Assembly (NCBI GenBank): GCA_016709445.1
Contig: JADJMV010000009.1
Span: forward strand, 124,001-188,000
Reading direction: 5' to 3'
From: Phycisphaerales bacterium
Lineage (GTDB): Bacteria; Planctomycetota; Phycisphaerae; Phycisphaerales; UBA1924
DNA: 64,000 bases
Shown here: piece after piece, positions 52,856-61,057 of the stretch
Numbering within the stretch: the stretch's first letter is position 1
How the letters are laid out: each line of letters starts with the position of its first letter
Notes under the pieces: model-generated
What the model was told of the DNA's origin: nothing
The model's input: the letters and a program-made list of their open reading frames with translations, nothing else
The model's database searches: none
Translations under genes and position numbers: made by a program

Positions 52856-54354
52856 GACGCCTCCTCGCGCTGCGGCCGTGCAGCGATAAAACGCCCGATC
52901 AGCCGGCGGCGCGGGCCCCAGACCCCGCTCGACGCACTCGAACACGCGGGGCCAGTCCTCGAATCGCATGACGCCCAGCGGCGGCAGCATGCGGATGTGG
53001 TAGGGCCCGTGGCCGCAGGAAAAGAGCACCACGCCCTCCTCGAAGCAGGTCTTCAGGGCCTTGTTGATCTTGTCGCGCCGCCCCCCAAACGGCGTGAACC
53101 GCATCATGCCGCCGCACCCGCCGTGCAGCGCCGCCGGAGCGGGAGAGAGCACCCCAGGCTCCACGGCGGGGAACCACGCCGGGTGCTTGTCCACGAGGGC
53201 CTGGACGTGCTCGCGGAACGCCTTGTGGTGACGGGCGATCCGCCCGTTGTCGCCGTAGTAGTCACCCCGGCGGAGCTGGTTGACGATGTAGGTCCCCGCG
53301 CGGCACGCGGCGCCGGAGCTGGTGAAGGTGGCCGAGAGCAGGCCGGGGCCGGGGTTGTACGCCTCGGTGAACAGCGTGGCGCACGCCTGGGTCATCTTGC
53401 CGATCGTGACGAGGTCCACGTACTCGCCGAGGCCCAGCGCGTCGTAGGCGTACATCGAGGTGGTCCGGCCAAAGGTCTGCACCTCGTCGTCCCAGACCGC
53501 GATGCCGTGCTGCTTGCACAGCTTCATGAGTTCGACGAAGTACTCGCGCGGCGCGGTGTTGAACCCACCCTCGCCCTGCACCAGCTCGAAGATGAAGCAG
53601 GCGTACTGCTTGGGATACCGCTCGATGAAGCTCTGGAGGTGCTGGCAGGCCATGTCGATCTGCCGGGCCACGCCCGTCCGCGCCGCCGCGGCCTCGTCGT
53701 AGAATGGCATGTAGTCCACCAGCGTCGAGAGCGGCAGACCCTGGCGGTTGCCGGCCGCGTCACCGATCTGCGACATGGTGACGGTCCGCCCCATGAAGCA
53801 GTCCTTGAAGGCCAGAACGCGGGGGCGCCGCCGCTCTTCTGATAGGCGAGCTTCAGCGCGTTCTCATTCACCAGCGCGCCCGAGGGGGCGACAAAGCAGT
53901 GCTTGAGGTTCGAGCCCTTGGCCGCCTCCTCGAGCAGCGCCTCGGACAGCTCATAGGGATCGAAGCCCGTCTGGAGGTTGCCGTGCATGATCGTGTCGGC
54001 CATCGAGCCGAGCACCGCCTCACGGATGACGCCCGGGTGGGAGTGCCCGAAGAAGTGCACGCCGATGCCGCAGATCATGTCCCACTTCACCGACCCATCC
54101 GCCAGCTCGACCAACGCGCCGTTGCCGAGGCCCGAGCCGACATAGGGGTAGAGCAACGCCCGCCCGCGGGCCTCGCCCGCGCGGGTCATCAGCGCGTCGT
54201 AGCTCTCCTGCAGCTCAGCGACCGGAGGGCGGATATCGGTCAGCTCCGCCATGGCCCTGCGCAGCGCCGCCTCGATCGCATCGAGAGACTGCTGCACCTC
54301 GCCCGAAGCGAACAGCCGTTCGCCCGCCGTCATCCCTGTCGCTGTCTGGGCCAT
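52856..54354 (-). CDS. Class III aminotransferase (AstC-like), frameshifted
   Basis: This PLP enzyme probably converts N-succinylornithine to the semialdehyde. It begins at ATG 54354 with AAGGAA upstream. The N-terminal half (LADGSVKWDMICGIGVHFFGHSHPGV, HCFVAPSGALVNENALKLAY) ends in frame 1 at QKSGGAP. One C is missing from the C-run at 53821-53825; adding it gives APRVLAFKDCFMGRTVTMSQ and links to FIFELVQGEGGFNTAPREYF, the Asp-containing AVWDDEVQTFGRT and the PLP Lys in TIGKMTQA. As given, the frame has no stop before AstA, but a second slip would place a stop at 52899. Confidence 0.88.
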
Positions 54355-54438
54355 CTGGAGTTCCTTCCCTGGGGTTCGAATCCGTCTTGCGCCGCAAGAC
54401 ACGAGGATCGTTGGGAGCCGGGCTCCCCCGGTCCACCG

Positions 54439-55677
54439 TTATCGGCCGCCACCCATCGCCCCGGAGGCCAGCCGGGCAAGGAGGACCGCCAGAAGTTGAC
54501 ACCGCTCGACAAGACTGGAGAGATCGATCCATTCCTCCGGCGTATGCAGCCCACCTCCCCGAACGCCCAGCGTATCGATCGTCGGCAGGCCGGCAGCCTG
54601 GAGTTGGTTGCCGTCGCAAACCCCGCCAGTATGGACAAAGGGGAGTTGCTGGCCCAGATCCTCTGCCGCCACCCTCGCCACGTTCGCCAGCCGCTCGGTG
54701 GCCGGGATCAGGGGCTTTGCGGGTCGGTTGAAGCTCGTAAGCACCTCCACGCGGGGCATCGCATCCGGGGCCGTCGCGAGCGCGAGCAGGCTCCGACGCA
54801 GAGTTTCGGCGCCCTCGGCATCCGGAAAGCGGACATTGCCCCAGGCCGCGGCGCTATCCGGAACGGCGTTCGACGCCGCCCCGCCCCGCAGCGGGCCCAC
54901 GCTCGCGATCAGCCCCCGCGCGGGGTCGGGAAGGCGCGAGACGGCAAGGATCGTCTGGGCGAGCGCGTTGACCGCAGAGACGCCCGAGGCAAAGTCGCGT
55001 CCGACATGGGCGGCCCGGCCCGAAGTCCGCAAGCAGAATTGGCCGCTCCCCATCCGCTCGACTGCGAGCGCGCCGCCCGGGAGCGCCGGCTCAACCGCCA
55101 GTCCCACCTCGTGCCGACGGGCCTCTTCCGACAGCACGCGGTCCGAGTGGTAGGAACCCGTCTCTTCGTCGCTGTTGAGGAGGAATGTCCAGGAGCAGGG
55201 CACCCCGACCTCCTCCAGGCACTCCAGCGCGGCCACGGCGATCACCAGCCCCCCCTTCATGTCCACGCAGCCCGGGCCCGTCGCCCGGGCGCCATCGGGC
55301 GCAACCGCGAGTTCGCGAAACGTGCCGGCGGGATCGTGCACCGTGTCGAGGTGTCCGGCCAGGAGCACGCGGGGCAGGTCTCCAGACGGGCGGGCACAGA
55401 CGGCCGTCGGCGGGATCGTCTCGCCAGGATGCCGACCGTAGAGCCAGTCGGGCGCCGCATCTCCGGGCACGAGGCGAACGGATGCGCCCAGCCCCGCCAG
55501 ACGCGTCGTCAGACGCTCGCGCGTCTCGTCCAGCGCCGACGCGTTGCGTCCACCCGTCGGCAGGCCGACGTGCAGTCGCAGATCCTCGAGCAGTGCAGGG
55601 GCCCGCGCCGCCGCCGCCCGGCAAAGGCGCAGCTCGGAATCGCTGAGGCCGGGGTTGGATGTCCGAGCATTGCTCAC
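54439..55677 (-). CDS. M20-family metallohydrolase (ArgE/DapE/CPG2 type)
   Basis: This 412-residue hydrolase has the dimetal pattern of M20: LLAGHLDTVHD (His, Asp), GCVDMKGGLVIAV (bridging Asp), NSDEETGSYHSD (Glu pair) and a C-terminal TGGVCDGNQLQAAG then GGGLHTPEEWID (His). Such enzymes remove acyl or peptide groups from amino acids. At the head of the Ast-type cluster it is a good candidate for succinylglutamate desuccinylase activity, which in E. coli is performed by the unrelated M14 enzyme AstE. The start GTG 55677 overlaps the M48 stop. Confidence 0.85.
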   Translation of the reverse strand: MSNARTSNPGLSDSELRLCRAAAARAPALLEDLRLHVGLPTGGRNASALDETRERLTTRLAGLGASVRLVPGDAAPDWLYGRHPGETIPPTAVCARPSGDLPRVLLAGHLDTVHDPAGTFRELAVAPDGARATGPGCVDMKGGLVIAVAALECLEEVGVPCSWTFLLNSDEETGSYHSDRVLSEEARRHEVGLAVEPALPGGALAVERMGSGQFCLRTSGRAAHVGRDFASGVSAVNALAQTILAVSRLPDPARGLIASVGPLRGGAASNAVPDSAAAWGNVRFPDAEGAETLRRSLLALATAPDAMPRVEVLTSFNRPAKPLIPATERLANVARVAAEDLGQQLPFVHTGGVCDGNQLQAAGLPTIDTLGVRGGGLHTPEEWIDLSSLVERCQLLAVLLARLASGAMGGGR

Positions 55678-57296
55678 GGAACAAGCGTACACGCCGACGC
55701 GATCTCGTGGATGGGTGCCGACGAGTCAGCCCCGGCACGAAGCGGATCGGGCTGTGGGACGCCGGCCGGCGTCCCCGCCTCCGCAGGGGGCGTCTCGATC
55801 GTCTCCACGGTCGCCAGCGCGGCCCCCGCGACGAGCAGCACGACCACCAGCCGCTTGGCGCGCCGGGCCGCGAGGTCGGCGGGCAGACGGGTGAGCGGGG
55901 CATCGACCGCCTGCGCAAGCCGGCGGCGACGGTCGTCGATCGATCCATGCCGGAACGTGAATCGGCCGGCGGGCATGCCGTTGATCAGCGCCACGGATCG
56001 CAGCGCATCACTCATAGCCCGGGCACCGTGCTCGGTCAGCCTCGCTTGCCCGGGAGTATCGCGGCCGGTGATGTGCTTGGCGGCAAAGGCGTCCGCCTGC
56101 CACTCGAAGCGGCGGCTGATCCAACCGAACAGGAGCAACGCCAGGGCGAACGAGCCGAGGAGCGTGGCGGCGGGCAGCAGCCCCTGCTCGTCGGTAACGT
56201 CCCCGAGGCCGGTCAGACGCATCGCCATCGCGAACGCGGACCCGAAGAAGATGGCCGCCGCCATCATCCCCGCACCGAGCCAGGCGATGTGGCGGTGCCG
56301 CACATGGGCGATCTCGTGGGCCGCGACCGCCTCCACCTGGTCCGCGGGGAGCGACTCGAGGAGGGCGTCGGTCAGCACGATGTAGCGGAGCCGGGGGAGG
56401 AAGCCGACGACGGCGCCGTTCACCATGGCCCCGTGCGTCCGCCACACCAGGATCGCCCGCACCCGGACGCGGTACCGTGCGCAGAGGTCGAGGAGCATCC
56501 GCCGCGCCGGACCGGGTCCGAGCGGCACGGTGTCCCAAAGGTACCGCAACGCTATTGGCAGCAGCGAAAGCACCACGAGCACGCCACCGATCTGGACCGC
56601 GGCCGAGCCATACGCGATCAGGTCGCGATCGAGCAGCCATGCCGGAGCATGCTCGGCCCACGCCGGCGGCGCGGCGTCCCAGCCGCCGGCCTCGAGCGAC
56701 CGCTCCCAGAGCCCGTCCCGCACAAACCCGAGCCATTCCGACCACGCCAGGATCATGACCACAGGCACCGCCGCAAAGAGCAACTGTGCCCGCACCATGC
56801 CCCACCACCACGTCACCGGCTTCGGCATGGGGGGCACGCTCAGCCCCTCATCAAGGCGGCGGATCAGCACCGACTCGCGGATGCGCCGCTCGACCGGCTC
56901 GGCAGCGCCCCAGGAAACCAGGAGCACAGCGAGCGCCGGCAGCGCCGCGATGATCTCATCAATCGCGACCAGATCGCCCGTCACCGATCGGACCAGGTCC
57001 AGCCAGCCGAAGATCAGCACCGCCGAGGCCTGCGCCGGCAGCGTCGCGGCGCGGAGCCGAGCGGAAAGGCGCTCGTGGCGCAGAATCGCACGATCCTCCC
57101 CCCGCCGGTCCATCGCCCGGATACACGCCCAGCCCGAGGCGATCTGGAGCAGGATCAGACCGGCAAACGGGCCGAGCGCGGACAGCGTCGCCAAGCCTGG
57201 GTGCTGGGCGACCCATTCGCTCCCCGCCAACGGCTCCGGCGCCAATTCGCGGACGGCGGCCACGATCATGACCGCGATGATGAGCAGGTGCGTCAT
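55674..57296 (-). CDS. M48-family membrane metalloprotease
   Basis: This 540-residue protein has several membrane helices at its N-terminus (HLLIIAVMIVAAV, ASAVLIFGWLDLV, LLFAAVPVVMILAWSEW). The zinc motif is HEIAH in VEAVAAHEIAHVRHRH and the third ligand is in FEWQADAFAAKH. The order of helices and the motif match Ste24/HtpX-type proteases. The start ATG 57296 is 7 bases after the lipoprotein stop, and its own stop overlaps the M20 GTG, so it joins the lipoprotein and Ast genes in one transcript. Confidence 0.85.
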   Translation of the reverse strand: MTHLLIIAVMIVAAVRELAPEPLAGSEWVAQHPGLATLSALGPFAGLILLQIASGWACIRAMDRRGEDRAILRHERLSARLRAATLPAQASAVLIFGWLDLVRSVTGDLVAIDEIIAALPALAVLLVSWGAAEPVERRIRESVLIRRLDEGLSVPPMPKPVTWWWGMVRAQLLFAAVPVVMILAWSEWLGFVRDGLWERSLEAGGWDAAPPAWAEHAPAWLLDRDLIAYGSAAVQIGGVLVVLSLLPIALRYLWDTVPLGPGPARRMLLDLCARYRVRVRAILVWRTHGAMVNGAVVGFLPRLRYIVLTDALLESLPADQVEAVAAHEIAHVRHRHIAWLGAGMMAAAIFFGSAFAMAMRLTGLGDVTDEQGLLPAATLLGSFALALLLFGWISRRFEWQADAFAAKHITGRDTPGQARLTEHGARAMSDALRSVALINGMPAGRFTFRHGSIDDRRRRLAQAVDAPLTRLPADLAARRAKRLVVVLLVAGAALATVETIETPPAEAGTPAGVPQPDPLRAGADSSAPIHEIASACTLVP

Positions 57297-57303
57297 GCGG
57301 TGC

Positions 57304-58797
57304 TCACGGCCGGTCGAGTTCACCCAGATCGACAACCGAGCCGGTCGGGAAATAGACGTCAACGTCCAATGCGTCCCGGCCGATACCGGTGAAAACCACG
57401 CACGAACGCCCGAACCGGGTCGCATAGTCCAGATCGCCGGGACTCGGACCCGCGTAGTCGCGGTTGCGCCAGTCGGCAACATGGAAGTGGAAGTGCGCCA
57501 GCGCCGCAGTGCTCGAGTCGATCATTTCTCGGGGAGCCGTAAATCTCCGGTCGTCGGGTGTGGCCGTGCCCCGGGGAGCGTAGCTCTGCGCGTGGAACCC
57601 CCGGGCATCGGCCCACAGCGTGCCGCCGTGCTCCGTAGTGCCGTCCTCGTGATCCTCGTCCGCGGCCGCGAATATCGCGGAGGCGATCTCTGGGTCGCGC
57701 GTCGCCTCGTCGATCACGAGCAGTGCGAGCACGTCCCCCCAGCCCAGGGCATCCCGCACGGACGAGAGCCGCTCCGCGTTCGCGTTGGCGTTGCCGCGGA
57801 TCTCCTTGGTTCGCGTATAGACCTGCCGGCCATGAATTCGTGATGCAAGCTCGGCGAGCAGGGCCTCACGATCGCTCCGCAGCCACTCCGGGCGCCGCTG
57901 CGCCGCCCATCGAATGGGCTCGATGTGCCGCATCTCCCGACCGCCAGGTTCCTGGCTCGCGAGGGCGGCCCCCGCCGCCGCCTGAGCCCACCAATCGCCA
58001 AGATCGCCCGCCCGCTGGTCCGACATCCGGAGGGCCCAACGCAGCTCCTCGCCGCTGCTGGGCACCACACCCAACTGGCTCCGCAGGGTTTCCAGCGTGG
58101 CCAATATCGCCGCGCCCTCTTTGTCCCCTCCCTGGGCCTCCTCAAGCCGCCGCGCACGAGCGGTCGTGTCGGGGACAAGACGCCCCAGCACGTCCCACGC
58201 AGCCTCCCGCGTGCGCATGTCCAATCGCAGCCCAGAGGGCCCGGGATCCGTCTGCGGGTCGAGGAAGACCCCAACCGCCACCGCCTCGATCCGCTCACCC
58301 GGATGCAGCGCGGTGAGCGCCTTGAACTCCGCCCGCTCGTCGTCCCGCACCCCCTCGACGCGCCGCCCGAAGCTCCGCACGACCGCCGGGGTTGCGGTGC
58401 TCCAGCCGTGATCGGCGACCGCCGTGCACATCACCGCCACGGCCTGGCGGGACGGCTCGGTCGGGAGCATCTCCTGGACGAGCTTCAGCGAGTCCTCCTC
58501 GTGCTCCTTGTCCCAGAGGATCGACTCCAGGGCCGCCGCCCGGACCGACTGCGGTGTGTCCAGCGACCAGGCGAGCTTCTTCATGGCGAGTCGGAGCACC
58601 GTCGCGTCGGTCTCGCCTCGTCCAACCTCCTCCTGCGCCCGATGAATGGCCCGGACCCGGTCCGACGGGGAGAGATCGGCGCGACCGGCAGCCGTCACGG
58701 CACTCCCGCGCGAACCGTTGTCGGTCGCGCATCCGGTCGTGAAGAGGACGAGCAGCAAGGCCGCGAGGGCGCGGCGGGTGGCCGGGGCTCTGTGCAT
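57304..58797 (-). CDS. Lipoprotein of unknown function with a JAMM-like C-terminal motif
   Basis: This 497-residue protein starts with a lipobox (ALLLVLFTTGC, about residue 23). A long helical region follows (about residues 40-330) with repeated short helices, HEAT-like in character. The C-terminal part has ALAHFHFHVADWRN then GPSPGDLDYATRFG and VVFTGIG, a set of residues (HxH...SxxD) close to the zinc site of JAMM/MPN peptidases, although the spacing is longer. I do not recognise the family. It is the first gene in a leftward run with the M48 protease. Confidence 0.6.
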   Translation of the reverse strand: MHRAPATRRALAALLLVLFTTGCATDNGSRGSAVTAAGRADLSPSDRVRAIHRAQEEVGRGETDATVLRLAMKKLAWSLDTPQSVRAAALESILWDKEHEEDSLKLVQEMLPTEPSRQAVAVMCTAVADHGWSTATPAVVRSFGRRVEGVRDDERAEFKALTALHPGERIEAVAVGVFLDPQTDPGPSGLRLDMRTREAAWDVLGRLVPDTTARARRLEEAQGGDKEGAAILATLETLRSQLGVVPSSGEELRWALRMSDQRAGDLGDWWAQAAAGAALASQEPGGREMRHIEPIRWAAQRRPEWLRSDREALLAELASRIHGRQVYTRTKEIRGNANANAERLSSVRDALGWGDVLALLVIDEATRDPEIASAIFAAADEDHEDGTTEHGGTLWADARGFHAQSYAPRGTATPDDRRFTAPREMIDSSTAALAHFHFHVADWRNRDYAGPSPGDLDYATRFGRSCVVFTGIGRDALDVDVYFPTGSVVDLGELDRP

Positions 58798-58858
58798 GCG
58801 GGAGTCTATGAACCGGGGGCGACTGGCGCGAATCCCGGCGAAATGCCTATCATCCGTT

Positions 58859-59137
58859 GTGCCGCCCCCGCCCCGACAACCCGCCGATCCGACACCCCTG
58901 CTCAACCGTTCAATCGTGGACCGTATCGAGAAGGTCATCGAGCTGATGCGTCCAGCGATCCAGGCCGACGGCGGGGACGTTGAACTGGTCGAGGCTCGGG
59001 CGGACGGCACGGTGCTCGTTCGCTTCCATGGAGCGTGCGTGGGGTGTCCCTCCAGCGACATCACGCTGCAGCTGGGAATCGAGAAAAACCTTCGCCAGCA
59101 CGTTCCCGAGGTACAGCAGGTCTGCGTCGTCGACTGA
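58859..59137 (+). CDS. NifU-like iron-sulfur cluster scaffold domain protein
   Basis: This protein of about 92 residues is a single NifU C-terminal domain that would carry or deliver an Fe-S cluster. It shows VDRIEKVIELMRPAIQADGGDVELVE, GTVLVRFHGACVGCPSS (the CxxC pair) and TLQLGIEKNLRQHVPEV, all typical. GTG 58859 is the most likely start; ATG 58808 and GTG 58916 are possible, and none has a strong ribosome binding site. It stands alone between divergent and downstream csrA. Confidence 0.88.
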   Translation: MPPPPRQPADPTPLLNRSIVDRIEKVIELMRPAIQADGGDVELVEARADGTVLVRFHGACVGCPSSDITLQLGIEKNLRQHVPEVQQVCVVD

Positions 59138-59216
59138 CGCGAGCCGCCCTCGGCATACCTCTCATAATCCGAACACCCGCCCCCCGGGGGTTTGTGCGGG
59201 ATTTCGACGAAAGCCC

Positions 59217-59244
59217 TTGGAGGCTCCACACCTTTGGGTATAGT
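59217..59244 (+). promoter_or_regulatory. Sigma-70 promoter for csrA
   Basis: TTGGAG (59217-59222) and TATAGT (59239-59244) are 16 bases apart, 42 bases before the csrA start. The gene also has a purine-rich AGGGAGG site before its ATG. It is among the clearest promoters in the window. Confidence 0.7.
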
Positions 59245-59286
59245 GGGACGCGGTGGGTCCTACGACCGGTGCAAGGGAGGCGCACG

Positions 59287-59511
59287 ATGTTGGTCATCAC
59301 AAGGCGGGAAGGTGAGGAGATCGTCATAGGCGATCCGCGGAACCCCATCGGGGTTGTGCGCATCGCGTCGATCAAGGGTGAGCGTGTCCGCGTGGCGTTC
59401 GACTTCCCCCGGGATGTCGAGATCCACCGGCGCGAGATCGCCGATCAGATCGTCGCCGAAGCGCCCGCAGTCGCGGGCACGATCAAGCCCGCTCCTGCCG
59501 GCGCGCTCTAA
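59287..59511 (+). CDS. csrA: Carbon storage regulator CsrA (RNA-binding translational regulator)
   Basis: This 74-residue protein binds GGA motifs in mRNA leaders to block or alter translation. The sequence LVITRREGEEIVIGD is the family start; VRIASIKGERVRVAFDFPRDVEIHRREI carries the RNA-binding strands and the key Arg near residue 48. A short tail follows. The start ATG 59287 has AGGGAGG upstream. No partner sRNA or FliW gene is in view. Confidence 0.95.
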   Translation: MLVITRREGEEIVIGDPRNPIGVVRIASIKGERVRVAFDFPRDVEIHRREIADQIVAEAPAVAGTIKPAPAGAL

Positions 59512-59539
59512 CGCATCGAGAGGAATCCACGGACAGGGC

Positions 59540-59559
59540 CCGCGGACGAAAGCCCGCGG
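59540..59559. terminator. Possible bidirectional hairpin between csrA and ndk
   Basis: CCGCGG at 59540-59545 and again at 59554-59559 can pair across an 8-base loop. It is the only stem in the 55-base convergent gap. There is no T-run, so intrinsic termination is uncertain. Confidence 0.3.
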
Positions 59560-59566
59560 CCTGGGT

Positions 59567-60036
59567 TCATTCCGGTGTCCCGCTGGACAGGTCGTACACC
59601 CAGCATTCGCTCGCCCGGGCGAAGCTGAGCACCTCGCCCGACCTGAAAAAGAGAGAGATCTCACGCTCCGCGGCCTCAGGGCTGTCCGAGCCGTGGATCA
59701 GGTTGAAGCTGTTGGAGACGCCGAAATCGCCTCGGATGGTTCCCGGCTCGGCCTTGGAGCCGAAGGTCGCCCCCATCATCTTCCGGCAGATCCCGATCGC
59801 CCCATCCCCTGCACCGCCAGCACCAGCACCGGCGAACTGGTCATGAACTTCACCAGCCCCGGATAGAAACCCTTGCTCTTGTGGGCCTCGTAGTGCGTCG
59901 CGGCCAGCTCCTGCGAAATCTTCATGAGCTTGCAGCCGACGATCTGCAGCCCCTTGTCCTCGAAGCGGCTCACGATCCGGCCCATCAGCCCCCGCTGCAC
60001 GGCGTCGGGCTTGAGGATGATCAGCGTCGTCTCCAT
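59567..60036 (-). CDS. ndk: Nucleoside diphosphate kinase, frameshifted
   Basis: This enzyme equalises nucleoside triphosphate pools through a phosphohistidine. The front METTLIILKPDAVQRGLMGRIVSRFE begins at ATG 60036. The frame continues to KFMTSSPVLVLAVQG and then breaks. Adding one G to the run (CCCC on the plus strand, 59806-59809) gives DGAIGICRKMMGATFGSKAEPGTIRGDFG, and the catalytic His follows in NSFNLIHGSDS. With the fix the protein is about 156 residues, the normal size. As given, it is two overlapping open halves. Confidence 0.9.
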
Positions 60037-60229
60037 CGGTCGGCTCCTGTTGCGGGATTCCCTGGGTTCCCCGCTCTTCCCGGGGGCCAACGATAGGCCC
60101 CGGCGGGCCCGGCCGAAAGGCGCCTCGGCCTCTCCCTGCCTCGTCGGCCGACCAGCCCGTGGTGGGCTTCCTCCCCCACGACGGCACCACCAGCATTCCG
60201 GCTCACTATCAGGGCGGCCCCCGTCGTGG

Positions 60230-61008
60230 TCAGTCTGGGAACAGACCGGGTCTGAGCCACATCGCGATGCCGAACGCGGTGAGCACCCCGGCAAATAGGC
60301 CCAGCCAGCAAGCCCCATCGCCACAACAAGGCCGACCAACAAACGCGAGTGCGTCCGCTCTATCGGCGCGGTATCCACTGCGATTGACAGCCCTGAGCCG
60401 AGACCCCCACCACACCACGAAGGATGCGATGCACCCGATGAGCCAGAGGACGAACCCGCCCCAGACCACGGGCATGTAGGCGCCGCCCTCTCCGCGCCGG
60501 CCCAAACCTCGACGAGCCCCGCGACCAGCGCAACCACGACACACAGCGCCACCAGCCACGGCGCATGCAGGATCCAGAGTTTGCGCCGCCAGATCATGTT
60601 CAGGTACGCGCGCCGCTCGGGACGGGAACGGAAGACGCACCAGTCCCCCATCCACCAGCTGAGCGCCACGGCGATCGGCAACGCGATCAGCGCATAAAGA
60701 AAGGCTGCCGCCATCCCGCCGACAACGCCGGCGCCGATTGCGTAGAGCCCGATCACGATCGCCCAGCGGGACAGATCACGCTGCCGACCCTGCTCGCGCC
60801 ACGCGCCCAACGCCTCAACCCGCCGGGCGACGAGTTCCAGGTCGGCCTGGGTCGCCACCCAGCCGCACTCGGGACAGATGCGAGAGCCCGAACGCCCGGA
60901 GGGATAGCCGCAGCGCGTGCAGATGTGGTCGGCCGGCAGGAGCACGGCCTGGGGCTCGCCGGGTGGCGAACCCGTCGCGTGCGAGACTGGCTGGGCAGCG
61001 GACTCCAC
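60230..61008 (-). CDS. Zinc-ribbon membrane protein, frameshifted
   Basis: This protein of about 260 residues has a CTRCGYPSGRSGSRICPEC ribbon near residue 35 and then at least four membrane helices (WAIVIGLYAIGAGVVGGMAAAF, LWILHAPWLVALCVVVALVAGL, FVLWLIGCIASFVVWWG, CWLGLFAGVLTAFGIAMW). Between helix 3 and helix 4 the frame breaks at 60492-60493; adding one base (GG to GGG on this strand) joins VEVWAG to GEGGAYMPVVWGG. GTG 61008 is the likely start because the first in-frame ATG lies inside the upstream gene. Function is unknown. It is similar in design to the small protein at 49747-50081. The 193-base gap after it, before ndk, holds only a weak 6-bp hairpin. Confidence 0.7.
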
Positions 61009-61057
61009 TGGCGGAGAGTACCGCCGCAGCCGCCCTTCGGGTTCGCGCACCGGGTGG

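Noticed and set aside
60078..60100. A 6-bp GGGGCC/GGCCCC hairpin before ndk as a terminator or attenuator
   Set aside because: There is no T-run or alternate structure, and such stems are common by chance at this GC content.
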